A stretch of DNA of 64,000 nt from Takakia lepidozioides (GCA_030704615.1 CM060731.1:88454756-88518755); one strand, 5' to 3'. Shown: positions 12,816 to 24,309, counted from the stretch's first letter. The notes: a model not told the origin generated them from the letters alone. A program made the numbers and translations.

Positions 12816-14640
12816 GTAAGCTTTTGCAGATAATCCTCTTTTATATGGTTACACTCATGCTAAACAGTCAGGAATTTTGAAGTATGCAAACCCCGGTTGC
12901 TTGCAATGAGGTAGAATTTTGAGTTGGTTCTTAGTTTGCAAGTTGAGGTCAAAATTTGTCTGAACTACAACCAAGCAGAGTACCAGTTCCTCGGACAAAA
13001 GGAAACAATGATTTGGTGTCGTCAAGGTGAGGTCTCTAGGGCACAAGATGGCCCAGCAAAGGTTCTGGACACTTGGAACAACAATAGCTTGCAGAATTTC
13101 CAGCAAGGGCCAAGACCAAAGGGGTGGGGCGCGGCCATTACAATTAGTCAAACCTTCTGAAAGTAAGGGACTTGCCCCACTAAAGAACATAGTGCTGCTC
13201 AGTACCGAGCTTCGTGTTCCTATACCAATCTACCAAACTCCAGGAAGACATGGTGAGAACTGTGTTATATATGAACAGCTTGCAGTTCCACAAAGAGAAT
13301 AACATGGATGTACCTACCTCCACACAAAGAGGTGGACATTGGAGTACGGGACAAAGCTGATGCCAGCTACATTTGCCTGACATTAAATTTGTACAAGCCC
13401 CAAGTTCTTTCAATCAAAAAAAAAGTTTGGGCAAATTAAAGCTATCCACTGAGCAGGTACTGAGTGAAGACATTGACCAACATATGGATTTTCCTGGTGC
13501 ACCCGATGGCCCTACAACATAGTACAAATCAATCAAGTCCATAACATACTAACAAAGGTCCACAATGGTAAGTCTTCCCCAAAAGCTTCCCTCTACACCA
13601 TGTCACAATGGAGACCACATTGCTGTTGCAATCGGACAAATAAAATCTCAATAGAGATCACTCAAAATTCAGCAATTAAGTGAGGCCTGCAAGTCAACAA
13701 ACAACATGCATTGATTACAAGGTACCAATGCTAGGATATACAATGGAAGAAAAGGCAGAGCAAAGGTACTTACAAGTAGACGGATACCCATTTCCTGATC
13801 CATACTGATACCCCTCTCTTCTAGACTGATATGTATATCTTCGAGACCCCTCCTTTCCAAACTGAAACCCATCTCTTCCAGACCCCTCCCTTCTAGTCTT
13901 TAATTCCATATCTCTCAATTAGACATTGTCAATCTAAACCTAAACCCTAAAAGCTGTGTCACTCTCCTTCTCTGCTTGTCTAATTTCACTAAAGGTCTAT
14001 GGTAAAGGCTACAGCAAACACAATTATTCGGTGATGAGAGCGCCCAACCACTGGTTTACCTGCTAATGATTCTCTTTTTTACATATTACAAGGCACATTG
14101 CAAAGGTAAAAATGAGCAACATCTGGCGAGTCTCGATTTACAAGCAAGACCAAAGGATGTCTGCCAGAAGATTGATAGTGACTTACTGAATATGTGTGAC
14201 CTTCTGTTGAGAGGGAGAAGAGCAAGGAAGCACCGTGCCCAGGTCCTTTCCATTGACTGGATACAAATGGATTGTAAGACAGACCTTAGAAAAGCCAAGA
14301 TCTTACAACCAGAATCTCTTGTTACTATTCGGATTGTTGTTTCACCCAAATGCGAAGTATCCAAGGACTGCAAATGCCAGGTACAAGAGCAGGATACAAG
14401 TCATGTAGCCCCCAAGACAATCCCAAACTTTGGATCTATTCCCCATGCATGATTCAAGAGGAAGAACAAGACTGATGCCTTCAAACGCATAGATGGACAC
14501 TCCAATTGCAAATGGCAGGGTCTTTAGCCCTATGAAAGAAAAAGTACAGAAGTAGTGAATTCTGCTTCACTTGCTATAAGAAACAATGTCAACAAGACCT
14601 GATGGAATGAAGATAGTTTAGCAGCTTAACATTGACCTCA
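12816..14640. other. Harbinger interior / noncoding
   Basis: Between the two Harbinger-type genes. Contains a low-complexity minus-strand ORF at 13918-13715 (Arg, Gly and Tyr rich) and a 128-codon plus-strand ORF at 14066-14452 with scattered Cys. Neither shows a recognisable domain. Probably decayed element DNA and introns. Confidence 0.3.
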
Positions 14641-15245
14641 CTATACGTGCAAAATATGGCTACATAAAATATCCCGTGGCTCAGCACCCACATTTTGGAC
14701 CCGATCGGTAGCTGGTTCTCGATCTTGGGCCAAATGATCCCGTTCCCTAACTGCTCCAAGTGCATCCATCTCGTTGAACACATCGTCAAAGTCCACTTCT
14801 TTGAAGTCCACCAGAATGTTGTAAAGAATACAACATGCATGAACAGCCTGTGGCAGGAACTCAATATGAAGGCCACTTCTCTAGCCCACTTCATTGAAAG
14901 TACATTTGAGCCGCCCAAATGCAATTTCACTATAAATCCTCGCCTTTGACAACTGATGGTTGAACACAGTTTTGGCTCTAGAGAGAGCCGGAGCATTAGC
15001 AGCTCTTTTGTAGATTAGCCAAGGAAGGCAAGGATATACAACATCACCAAGAAGAATAAGAGGGATCGTATGCCCATTGTCCAAAATGACGCTTTCTCCC
15101 GCAATATCCTCCCCTGAGATGCTTGATAGAAGAGGGGGGAATTGCGCAACACTCTAGAGTCATTCATACTTCTTGGCTCCCCAACGTAGATATCTATGAA
15201 TTTAGCATCTGGATCTACAACCCCTTGCAACACCATAGAATAGAT
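14641..15245 (-). pseudogene. PIF/Harbinger DDE transposase (DDE_Tnp_4 type), N-terminally truncated
   Basis: Reads on the minus strand from about 15245. First block: SMVLQGVVDPDAKFIDIYVGEPRSMNDSRVLRNS, the HARBI1-type first-strand and [G/N]xxHD-like region. After a frameshift near 15090: IPLILLGDVVYPCLPWL, the LLGDxxYPLxPWL block with a catalytic Asp. Then RIYSEIAFGRLK with the catalytic Glu. After an in-frame TAG at 14881-14883 comes VHACCILYNILVD, the usual C-terminal CCxLHN motif; the frame ends at TAG 14641-14643. The N-terminal third is missing because Athila-like sequence starts just to the right. Clearly nonfunctional. Confidence 0.8.
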
Positions 15246-15399
15246 ACACGAGATACAAATTACCACAAAGAAATCTAGTAGATCACCTGCTACAAGAAGA
15301 CCTCGAGGAGTCAGAGAGTATGACTGGAAAGGAGGACTGGATGAGGAGCAGGAAGCTACCCTATTTGCTGCACACCCAGAGTGGGAGCAGGTTGCAGAG

Positions 15400-18300
15400 A
15401 TGCGGCTGGAAAGCCTAAGTTGTTTGAGAGGTATCTGCTGTGGTGTAGTGACAGCAACACCAACTGAAGAGGAAACCAACATTTACCCATCACATTTCTA
15501 TGAAGAAAGAGAAGGAGAAATAGAAATCCTAGAAGAACCAGCCACTGTGAGCTTACAGGATGAAGTGGTGACTGGTTGGACAATCACAGCTGATGAGCAG
15601 GTGAGGGAAGTAAATGTGGGAACTAAAGAGGAACCGAGGATGGTGAAAGTAGGAGCTGATTTGGAGCCGGAATTCTTTGAAGAAGCTAAAAGCTTGTTCA
15701 TCAAATACAGAGATGTATTTGCTTGGAGCTATGAGGATCTAAAAGGGATACCACCTGAAGTCTGTCAGCATAAGATTGAACTGGAACCAGGGTCAGTACC
15801 AATCAAGCAGGCGAGGTATAGAATGAATCCCAACTACGCACAGAAGGTTGGAGAAGAGATAAAGAAGTTGGCTGAGGCTAAGTTTATATACCCAATAGAG
15901 TATACAACTTGGTTGTCACCCATTGTTATAGTTCCCAAGAAGAATGGCAAACTAAGAGTATGTGTGAACTATAAGAAGCTGAATGCTTGTACGAAGAAAG
16001 ATCCTTTCCCTTTGCCATTCACAGAAGCAGTATTAGACACTGTGGCAGGCCATGAGATGTACTCATTCATGGATGGCTTCAGTGGTTATAATCAAGTGCA
16101 AGTGGCAGAAGAAGACCAAGGGAAAACAGCTTTCATCACAGACTGGGGGGCTTATGCATACAAAGTCATGCCCTTTGGACTTTGTAATGCACCAGCGACC
16201 TTTCAGAGAGTGATAAGTGAATCTTTTCATGAGTATCTGGATGATTTCATGCAGGTATTCTTGGATGATTTCAGTGTGTACAGCTCTAAGAGTGAGCACT
16301 TGCATAAATTGGAGTTATGTTTGGCCAAATGCAGGATGAGAGGTCTGGGCCTGAATCCAGAGAAGTGTACTTTCTGTGTGAACTCAGGGGTGCTGCTGGG
16401 ACACATTGTGTGTAAGAAGGGACTCCTTGTGGATCCCAGAAAGACAGAGTCCATTAAAGCCTCTCCACCACCGGTGAATGTTAAAAGTCTACGGAGATTC
16501 CTTGGGCAAACCAGTTATTACAGGAGATTTGTCAAAAGGTATGCACAAACAGCAGCACCATTGAGCAAACTACTGAAGAAAGATGCAGTGTTTGTCTGGA
16601 CAGCTGAATGTCAACAGGCATTTGAGGAACTTACACTGTCAGTAACAACTACACATGTGCTGATTAACCCTCACTGGCATGTAGTATTCCATGTTCACTG
16701 CGATGCATCAGGAGAAGCGTTGGGAGCGGTGTTAGCCCATAATGTTACAGGGAATATAGATTCACCTGTGTACTATGCTAGCCGGTTGATGAACAGTGCT
16801 GAGAGGAACTATAGCACAACGGAAAGAGAAGCATTGGCAATGATCTATGCAGTGAAGAAATTCAGGCATTACCTGTTGGGCAAGAAGTTTATGTTCTATG
16901 TGGATCACCAGGTTCTGATATATCTGGTAAACAAACCTCTGATAAGCGGAAGAATAGCAAGATGGTTGATAATCTTGCACGAGTTTGAGTTCGAGGTTGT
17001 TTACAAGCCTGGGAGACTGCATCTTGTGGCGGATCATTTGTCACGATTGTCAACAGGAGAACTAGCCACAGGAATAGATGATCAATTACCAGATGCGAGT
17101 CTCTTTGCAGTGGAGGTGCAGGGAAGTGCAGATGACTGGTTAGATTGGCAGTGGCCAATCAGATACTACCTTGCCCATGGTCAGTGCCCACCTAGTTATG
17201 GTAAGGAGCAGAGGAAGAGAATCGCTATCAAAGCTTTACCTTATACTATGGTAGGAAGCAGAATGTATAAGTTAGGACCTGATGGAGTACTAAAACGATG
17301 CTTGTACCACCATGAAGTAAATAAAGTTTTGGCAGAAGTTCATAAAGGAGTGGCTGGAGGTCATTTTGGAGAAGAGACTACCAGTAGAAAGATACTACTC
17401 GCAGGATACTGGTGGCCTACTTTGTTCAAAGATGTACACGAGTATTATCAGAAGTGTGATGAATGTCAGAGGCTAGGACCTTTGCAGAGATCTGGAAGGA
17501 TGGCCTTGCATCCTACAATGCCTACGGAACCATTTCAGAAATGGGGACTAGACTTTGTTGGACCAATTAACCCACCATCCAAGAATACACGAAACAGGTA
17601 CATAATTACAGCCACTGATTATACTACAAAGTGGGTGGAAGCTAAAGCTTTGAGGGACAACACAGCCAAGTCCACAGCAAGGTTCCTGTACGAGAACATA
17701 CTTACACGATTTGGCTGTCCCTTAGAATTTATCAGTGATCAAGGAAGTCACTTCATGAATGAGACCATTGAGTTGTTGACTAAAGAGTTTATGATTGTGC
17801 ATAGAAAGAGTACAACATATTACCCACAGGGTAATGGGCAGGCAGAGGCTACCAACAAAATACTATGTACTATCTTGGCTAAGATAGTCAATGCAAACAG
17901 AACGGATTGGGATACAAAGCTGCTGACAGCTTTGTGGTCATACAGGACTTCATATAAAGTCACCACTAAGTATACACCATTCCAATTAGTTTATGGTATG
18001 GAAGCCTTACTTCCAGTGGAATTCCTGTTACCTACCATGAGAACGGACTGGGGAAAAAGAATGGAATTGCAAGACTCCATCAAGGTCAGGAAACATGAAT
18101 TATACCATGTGGAAGAAGTACATGCTGATGCAGCTGATAATATGACCAGAATTCAGATGAAGCGAAAGGAACAGTTTGATGAAGACAAGTTAAAGACTTT
18201 TAAGACGGGGGATTTGGTTCTATGGTTGCAGAAGAAAGGAAAGATTCAAGCTTCTAAGCTTAAATCACCATGGAAAGGACCGATGTATGATAACAACACC

Positions 18301-18762
18301 GCCATGTTACAAACCATTAACAAAGAAATGCTGGGAAGAGTCAATGCAAATAAGTTGAAGGGGTACAGTGGTATCCATGACAAACCCTTGCAGCATGATT
18401 TGCATGTTGAACCGCAAGAGCAGTCACGGGCTGCACCAATGTTACGAACGGAGTATGGAGCACTTGTCGCTAGGCCGAGCATATATGACCAGGGAGGGCA
18501 AAACAAACGTGACACAGCCTATCACAGCCCAACAAGGCAAAACACAGCCTATCACAGCCCAACAAGGCAAAGCACAGCCTATCACAGCCCATCAAGGCAA
18601 AGCACAGCCTATCACAGCCCATCAAGGCAAAGCACAGCCTATCACAACGTGACACAGCCTATCACAGCCCATCACGGCGCAACACAGCCTATCACAACCT
18701 ACCACGGCGTGTCACAGCCTATCACAGCTTACCACAGTGCATCACAGCCTATCACAGCGTAA
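15400..18762 (+). CDS. pol: Ty3/gypsy Pol polyprotein (RT-RNase H-integrase), intact
   Basis: 1120-codon open frame taken from the first ATG; similarity to gypsy Pol begins near residue 70, and the frame is open further upstream, so the real start lies in the missing part. RT: LSPIVIVPKKNGKLRVCVNY, then MDGFSGYNQV, MPFGLCNAPATFQR and the catalytic FLDD at about residue 287. RNase H: HCDASGEALGAVL near 433, with STTEREALA and ADHLSR. Integrase: zinc-binding HHCC (H..H then CDEC) at about 648-688, and the DDE core with Asp in LDFVGP (about 718), Asp in SDQGSHF (about 780) and Glu in GQAEATNK (about 816). No protease or gag domain. The last 90 residues are translated minisatellite (AYHSPTRQ-type repeats), so the natural stop was probably displaced. 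No stops or shifts break the catalytic domains. Confidence 0.92.
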   Translation: MRLESLSCLRGICCGVVTATPTEEETNIYPSHFYEEREGEIEILEEPATVSLQDEVVTGWTITADEQVREVNVGTKEEPRMVKVGADLEPEFFEEAKSLFIKYRDVFAWSYEDLKGIPPEVCQHKIELEPGSVPIKQARYRMNPNYAQKVGEEIKKLAEAKFIYPIEYTTWLSPIVIVPKKNGKLRVCVNYKKLNACTKKDPFPLPFTEAVLDTVAGHEMYSFMDGFSGYNQVQVAEEDQGKTAFITDWGAYAYKVMPFGLCNAPATFQRVISESFHEYLDDFMQVFLDDFSVYSSKSEHLHKLELCLAKCRMRGLGLNPEKCTFCVNSGVLLGHIVCKKGLLVDPRKTESIKASPPPVNVKSLRRFLGQTSYYRRFVKRYAQTAAPLSKLLKKDAVFVWTAECQQAFEELTLSVTTTHVLINPHWHVVFHVHCDASGEALGAVLAHNVTGNIDSPVYYASRLMNSAERNYSTTEREALAMIYAVKKFRHYLLGKKFMFYVDHQVLIYLVNKPLISGRIARWLIILHEFEFEVVYKPGRLHLVADHLSRLSTGELATGIDDQLPDASLFAVEVQGSADDWLDWQWPIRYYLAHGQCPPSYGKEQRKRIAIKALPYTMVGSRMYKLGPDGVLKRCLYHHEVNKVLAEVHKGVAGGHFGEETTSRKILLAGYWWPTLFKDVHEYYQKCDECQRLGPLQRSGRMALHPTMPTEPFQKWGLDFVGPINPPSKNTRNRYIITATDYTTKWVEAKALRDNTAKSTARFLYENILTRFGCPLEFISDQGSHFMNETIELLTKEFMIVHRKSTTYYPQGNGQAEATNKILCTILAKIVNANRTDWDTKLLTALWSYRTSYKVTTKYTPFQLVYGMEALLPVEFLLPTMRTDWGKRMELQDSIKVRKHELYHVEEVHADAADNMTRIQMKRKEQFDEDKLKTFKTGDLVLWLQKKGKIQASKLKSPWKGPMYDNNTAMLQTINKEMLGRVNANKLKGYSGIHDKPLQHDLHVEPQEQSRAAPMLRTEYGALVARPSIYDQGGQNKRDTAYHSPTRQNTAYHSPTRQSTAYHSPSRQSTAYHSPSRQSTAYHNVTQPITAHHGATQPITTYHGVSQPITAYHSASQPITA

Positions 18763-18815
18763 CACAGTATGACACAGCCTGTCACAGCTCAACACAGCCT
18801 ACTAAAGTTACACGA
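18515..18815 (+). repeat. CACAGCCTATCACAGC minisatellite at the pol 3' end
   Basis: Tandem 30-bp units (CACAGCCTATCACAGCCC plus an A/T-AAGGCAAA-type spacer) that grade into 10- to 20-bp CACAGC units. The repeat is read in frame at the C-terminus of Pol. A sister array sits in the LTR of the same element. Confidence 0.85.
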
Positions 18816-19274
18816 TCCATAGAATCAGTGACAAGTGGACGCATAATAACTTCAGGAAAATGGCTGACGGAAGAGAAAACGGAAATTACTTTAAAAATAG
18901 ACACGTGGAGGTCAGGGCGCGACACACAGCCGAGAAGGAAGTGCAAGAGCAGGTGTCAAAAAGGAAGAGGACAAGAACGGCCGTCAAAAGGGATGAAAGG
19001 CGGGCCCATTAATGAATACGGAAAAAGGGAAACGGAACGAACGGCAAGTACAGAAAAGCGGAATTCTTGTCACATGTGTGATCCTAGTGGACTATCCAAC
19101 AGGGAAAGTCCACTAAAGAAAATAAAATCTAAAATCCAGTCACAGCGGATACAGCCAATAGAAAACCAGAGAAAGGATCAAGAAAATGGAGGGAAATTGA
19201 GCGCAAGAGGCGGCGTCGTTCTGAGTAACGGGCGTCTCGACGGGACAGACCATCAATGCTATAGCTTGGAAAAT

Positions 19275-22200
19275 ATGGAGGAACTAACAGACTATACGCT
19301 CGCAATATTACTTACGCAGTGGCATAGACGCGAAAGGACAGAGAGGAGCTTTTCTCTTGAGCGATGCTTGCAAGCCCCGCAGGCTTACAAGAAATTACCC
19401 ATAGCTTTCTGCGGCAACCATACGTTTATGCTTTGTGCACTACAGGCATTCCTGCAGTTGTTACAGCCAAAACAGTTCTGTGAGTCTAAAATGAAGAGAG
19501 TGAGAGGAATGGAGGAAATCAGGGTGAAGAGCACCACAATTCTGCAGAAACAAACGATTGCTACCCCACAGGCGATACAGATACTGGAGGAGCTGAGATT
19601 GCAAGGATTGCAAAGCCTAGATTGGACACTACACCATAGACAGTACATGTTACAATTTTTGCAGAACTTTGAGCCAAGGACAGGAACAACAACGGTGAAG
19701 GGAGTTGAATTAATGATTACTCCCCTATACCTCCAGCAATTGTTTCGATTGCCAGCAGGTCAGGTGCATGTGGAGGAACACAGGGCAAGACTGCAAATAG
19801 GGGACTTATTCCAAGAAGGGAGTTTCTTAAAAACTCAGGGTTATGCTTGTACCAAGGCTGTGTACCCAGGGCTAAAAGAGGTAGGCCAGGTATTGAACGT
19901 TCTGATTGCCATGAAACAGAACCAACAGTATTTGAGCAGATCCTTCACGGAGGAAATACTCAAAGGCCTGAAGGGACAAGAGGTACAATGGGCGGACATT
20001 ATGTACAACACACTGGTAGAGGAGATGAAAAGATTACAAGGTACTACCGCAAAGTCTCCTATCATAGTGTCTGGCCCAATCATTGCTCAAATAATCCTTG
20101 ATTCTGGCATACTTGATGCGCAAGAAAGAAAGGAAATGGGAGTGTTTGAGCCAGAAACAACTGCAATGGAAGAGCAAGGCTCTTCACACAGTGAGGGTGG
20201 ACTAGCAGGGCAACCCGAGACTAAGAGGCAGAGACGGGGAAAGACTGTAGTGGCGGATCCACTGGCTTCACGGACTCCGCATGATAATGTTTCCCAAGCT
20301 CATGGTCAGGAAGGGGCACAGCAGCATAGAGAAATGCTATTACTGGAAGCAGGACCTTCAGAGAGGGAGGAGAAAGTTACTTCTGTATCACAACCACCAC
20401 AGCCAACTGATCGACTTGTCACAAGGTCACAAGTTATCCATGCAGCTCAACCAGAAATAATTGATTTGGAAAGAGAAGGGTTAGATATTCCAACTACAGA
20501 ACAGATAGTGGCAGAAATGGAGAAGGGGGACCTTCTCTATGAATATTCTGGTCTGGTCAGAGACAGAGATCCCAGAGGTGCAACAGTTGCCCAAGGGAAA
20601 TCCTGAGGTGCATATAATACACACACCTGTGTTGGAGGTACCACAGGCGGAAGGTCATGACACTGTAGCACCGGTGATAGATGAAGTAGTTCAGGAAGAA
20701 AATCCGGTGGGACAATGGCCTGAATGGTTTGTGAGACATCACACTGTTGAAGATCAGGAGGAAGAGCAGCAACCTCACCATGATGACCCTCAACAGGCAA
20801 TGCTGATGAGTTCCATAGGCAGGACACTTAATTTGTTGGGGACTTATGTCAAATCCCATGTTCCAATTACCCAATTGACAGCCTTGAGAGAGGAACTCAG
20901 GAAGGAGTTTGAGGCTCGACTAGCCACTGAGTGTGCAAACAAGGTCGATGAAGAGGTCACTCTCAAGATGAAGCAGGACTTGGGAAATACAGAAATGGCT
21001 TTGCAATTGGCCAAGGAACAATTGATTGAGGCAGGCCTCGCGCAAGACCAGTTGCACGAAGCACATAAGCAACAGCTATACCAAATGCAGGTGCAGCATG
21101 AAAGCAAGTTGCAAGAAGTGAATGCACTACATACGGAGTTGCAGACAGTGCATGACAGGATGGCGATACAATGTGCTACATTTACAACTATGCTTGACCA
21201 ATCTACAAAAGAAATAAACAGTCAAGCGGAAAAATGTACGAAGGCAGAAAAAGAGAATGTTGAGCAAATGAAGCTCATTGTCGATATGAAGAATACAATC
21301 TGTCGCAATGAAGATACTTTCAAGCAATACAGGCAGATTGAAGCTGATCAAGAGAAGCACATCGTGGAGTTGCAACAAACCATCATGGCCAATAGAAATG
21401 AAATCGCGGTCAATAACAAGGCTTGGAAGGAAGCCAATAATCTACTTGCTGCTTATGCGCAATTGGTTGAACCTCAGGCGAAGCGCATGGAGGCTTTACA
21501 ACAGCAGTTGGAATTGTACAAGCTAAGAGAGGAGCAAACTCTCAGGGGAACCACAAGCAACTTGGTGGATAACAGCCTTATGCAGGTCTGGTTAGCACAA
21601 GGGCCAGTAGAGGGCAAAGCACCACGAAAGCTCACCCAAAGCGAGATAAATGAGCTCAGGCTGCAGGTGCAGAACATTGCCACAACTACTATAGACAATG
21701 TCTATAGTAGGATAGCAGAGTTATAAGAGGATATAGACGGACTGCAGACTCAAGTGGAAGACCTCACTTCAAACATCGACAAAAGAGTCTATATCCCTCA
21801 GGAACAGCTAATGGCTTCTTATTTACAAGCCAGAACTTTGGCTTTTCAGTCTTCACAGGAGGTGCAAGAGATGCCAATGATACAAGAGCCAGGACCACCA
21901 CCACCACAACAAGGCACTGTACCAGTAGCTGAACCTGTGGTTACTACAACCACACCACAGCCACCACAGCCGGAGGTATGGGGCAATGCCGCTTTTAACC
22001 CACCTAAAACTCCAGCTGCAAGGGAGTACAGTAGGGCTATGATTATGCCCTTCAACCAAATTCCCATCATGTTGGATTTGGCTTGGAAAGAATTTAGTCC
22101 TCCGCAGTCATTCGCACATTACTACCAAATCATGCGTATTTGGCTGCCAGTGGCAACTAGGACTAAAGTTCTTCCGAACAATCGGCATATTGAAGATCAT

Positions 22201-23040
22201 CACTTTGCACAATACTGGCACGAGGCAGGTACCATGTTGAGGGAATTGATTGCTTTCCAGGTTGTACATGGACTCATTTATACCAAGACCAAGGAGGTAA
22301 CAAGTATTGTCATGGGATGCGGGTTATACTACGCTGCTTGTTTTCTGGTACGTTACCACATTGAGCAACAAAAGATGCAAACACGCTTTCTGAGTTATTC
22401 CAGTGGAGATCATTGGGTATTACCTTTGGTGCCACCTCATATGTACCTATATGACCCAAAAGTTATGATGCAAAAGGATTCTAAAATTCGTTCATGGTTT
22501 CAAGCGCCCTGGAACCAATTGTCAACATAAAAATTCGGCATTGATGACATTTTCTATAAGGGACATGTGGCATGGAAATACTTGCACGCTGCACCAGTAA
22601 TTGGTACCCCACTCACCTGGACAGACAAGGAGCTCAGTGTCTACACCAATTTTGCTGTTCAGCGGTTACACCAAGTTGTAAAATACAAACTTCCAGACAT
22701 GGTAGGACAGCATTGTATGCCCCAGATGATTCCACAAAAAGTTCGAAAATTAAAACACCTGAGAGGCGATGAGGATTCTGATACAACTGTTTCTTCACCG
22801 AATTCTTTTGACATGGGAGAAGACTATGCAGTTCAGATGGCAGAGAAGAAGCGACGGGGGTCTCCTATGCCGGAAAGGTTACCTCGATATCAGCCTCCAG
22901 AGGGCCTCACTTATCTAGGTAGTGATCAACCATCTCCGTCAACCAGAGACAGACCTCGGGCTCGTACACACAGTCCGCCACGAAACTCTCAACGTCAAAA
23001 AGGTGTTCACTCACAAAGCTTTGCTAATCGAAAGCAGTAA
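19275..23040 (+). pseudogene. Long post-pol ORF of Athila-like copy A (env position), disrupted
   Basis: Starts at ATG 19275, because the residues around it (MEELTDYTLAILLTQW) are conserved in copy B (MADIRDYTLALLLTQW). The first part to 20606 contains a segment resembling the putative plant transposon domain of Athila env-region proteins (FLQNFEPRTGTTTVKGVEL; later IVSGPIIAQIILDSGI). After a frameshift near 20570 the frame continues as a long coiled coil (about 20850-21780), a Pro-rich linker, and a globular region with FNQIPIMLDLAWKEFSP and GCGLYYAACF, ending in a basic Ser/Pro tail at TAA 23038-23040. In-frame TAA codons at 21724-21726 and 22528-22530 correspond to sense codons in copy B. 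The ancestral frame was therefore about 1,255 codons in one piece. No signal peptide or membrane segment is visible, so an envelope role is not supported. Function unknown. Confidence 0.75.
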
Positions 23041-23061
23041 ACCGTGAGGACACGGCTTTTT

Positions 23062-23075
23062 GAGGGGGGAAGGGG
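23062..23075 (+). promoter_or_regulatory. Polypurine tract of copy A
   Basis: GAGGGGGGAAGGGG immediately before TAA-TGTTAG, the expected plus-strand primer for LTR retrotransposon replication. Copy B has the matching tract GAGAGGGGGAGGGG at about 34265-34278. Confidence 0.85.
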
Positions 23076-23078
23076 TAA

Positions 23079-24054
23079 TGTTAGAGGACTGTCGGGGACT
23101 TAGACACTTGTACGGGATCTGTAGGGTACCCTTAATTTTTGCACAGACTGAGACCAACAGGAGTCTTAGGGGTGACAGCAGCGCACTGTAGAGGGGGGTT
23201 ACACAGCCCGTCACAGTAGTCACAGCCGACACAGCCGACACAGCCCGTCACAGTCACACAGCCGACACAGCCAACACAGCCCGTTACAGTCGTCACAGCA
23301 GACACAGCCGACACAGCCGACACAGCCCGACACAGCCAACACAGCCACACAGCCAGTCACAGCCCGACACAGCCAAACACAGTCGCACAGCCAATCACAG
23401 CCCGTCACAATTTCACACAGCCAGTCACAGCTTGACACAGCTGTCACGATCATAGGGAACGGAGAGCAGGACAGGGAACGACTGTGGGGAACATGTTAGT
23501 TCACAAACGACGGTTAGTGAGGGAAACGGTTAGAACCACGGATAGGAAGATAAAGGGAAGAAACGGTGAATTGAGGGGGATCATTCGGAGAAGGACTTCT
23601 TGGTCATGAAGGAGAGGGGATCGGGCAGAGATGAAGAACGGAAGTGAAGATAGAGAGATGATGAGTAGATGCTTGATATATGCAAGGCTGTAATGATATA
23701 GTAGAGCAGATTAGAGACACAATGGCTTCGGCTTGATACCTGATAAATCATAATCGGATACTTTTACGATACAATCACACTGTGTAGAGAGATCTGAGTG
23801 AAGCTGTGAAATGAATGGATGAGCTGATGGAATCCAATAGATTGATAAAGCAAACTGATACTTAATTATCAATGGTAAGATAGCTAACATGAATACCAAA
23901 AGGGAAACAAATAGGAAACACCCCCATGATACACTAGCTGTAGGTCATGACTGATCGTTCTGCGCGGGCTGAGTACTTAGAGATTTCCAACTCTTCTATC
24001 TTGGAGTTTCCGCCTCGAATAGCGAAGGGATGGGTGAGTAAAAGCTGCGCGACA
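23079..24054 (+). repeat. 3' LTR of Athila-like copy A
   Basis: Begins TGTTAGAGG right after the polypurine tract and ends GCGCGACA, giving TG...CA ends and 976 bp. The right edge is defined independently by the inverted partner at 35095, where homology stops at TGTCGAGC next to satellite DNA. The LTR contains a CACAGC minisatellite at 23198-23450. No 5' LTR partner remains in the window. Confidence 0.8.
23198..23450. repeat. CACAGCC(C/G) minisatellite inside the LTR
   Basis: Irregular tandem array of 8- to 18-bp units such as ACACAGCCGACACAGCC and GTCACAGCC. Matches in style the array at the pol 3' end (18515-18815) and the arrays of copy B at 30300-30430 and 34420-34625. Confidence 0.85.
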
Positions 24055-24207
24055 GTTACTGACGACATATCTTCGCCGCATTACAGGATCTGGAACTTCC
24101 AAAAACGGCAAGGTCAAATAAAAATCTATTATTTTAATACTTGTTTAATCTGCCGCATTTCCAAATTTGGAGGAGTCCGCTCATGAAATCCGCGTGTCTT
24201 AGACTTC

Positions 24208-24294
24208 GGCTCACCGCTCATGCGGCTCATGCGGCTCACGGCTCATGGCTCATGGCTCATGGCTCATGGCTCATGGTTTCTGCTCATGAAATAG
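24208..24294 (+). repeat. CTCATGG tandem repeats with CTCATGAAATAG end
   Basis: Seven-base GGCTCAT/CTCATGG units, at least eight near-perfect, ending in CTCATGAAATAG. The preceding 130 bp resemble the right end at 29956-30055 (AGTCC-GCTCATG and ACTTCGGCTC-type blocks). The methyltransferase start codon follows only 15 bp after it, so the array lies where its promoter or 5' UTR should be. Confidence 0.85.
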
Positions 24295-24309
24295 TAAACC
24301 TCCCTGGAC

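Larger units (their letters stand above)
12301..15245. mobile_element. Decayed PIF/Harbinger DNA transposon
   Basis: Inferred from a MYB/SANT-like gene (+) facing a Harbinger transposase remnant (-), the two-gene content typical of the superfamily. Terminal inverted repeats and the 3-bp TTA/TAA target duplication were not found; the right end is lost at the junction with Athila-like copy A. Confidence 0.5.
15270..24054 (+). mobile_element. Athila-like Ty3/gypsy retrotransposon, copy A, 5'-truncated
   Basis: Contains pol (RT, single RNase H, integrase), a long extra ORF after pol, a polypurine tract at 23062-23075 and a 3' LTR at 23079-24054. No gag, protease, primer-binding site or 5' LTR is present: the left edge abuts the Harbinger remnant near 15270. 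RT and integrase sequence and the extra post-pol ORF fit the Athila/Tat clade of plant gypsy elements; absence of a second RNase H favours Athila over Tat. Confidence 0.8.

Noticed and set aside
19275-23040. Retroviral-type envelope protein
   Set aside because: The position after pol suggests env, but there is no signal peptide, transmembrane helix, furin-like site or Cys pattern; coiled coil and basic tail dominate.
23198-23450. CRISPR-like regular repeats in the CACAGC arrays
   Set aside because: Units are contiguous and of irregular length with no unique spacers, and the genome is eukaryotic.
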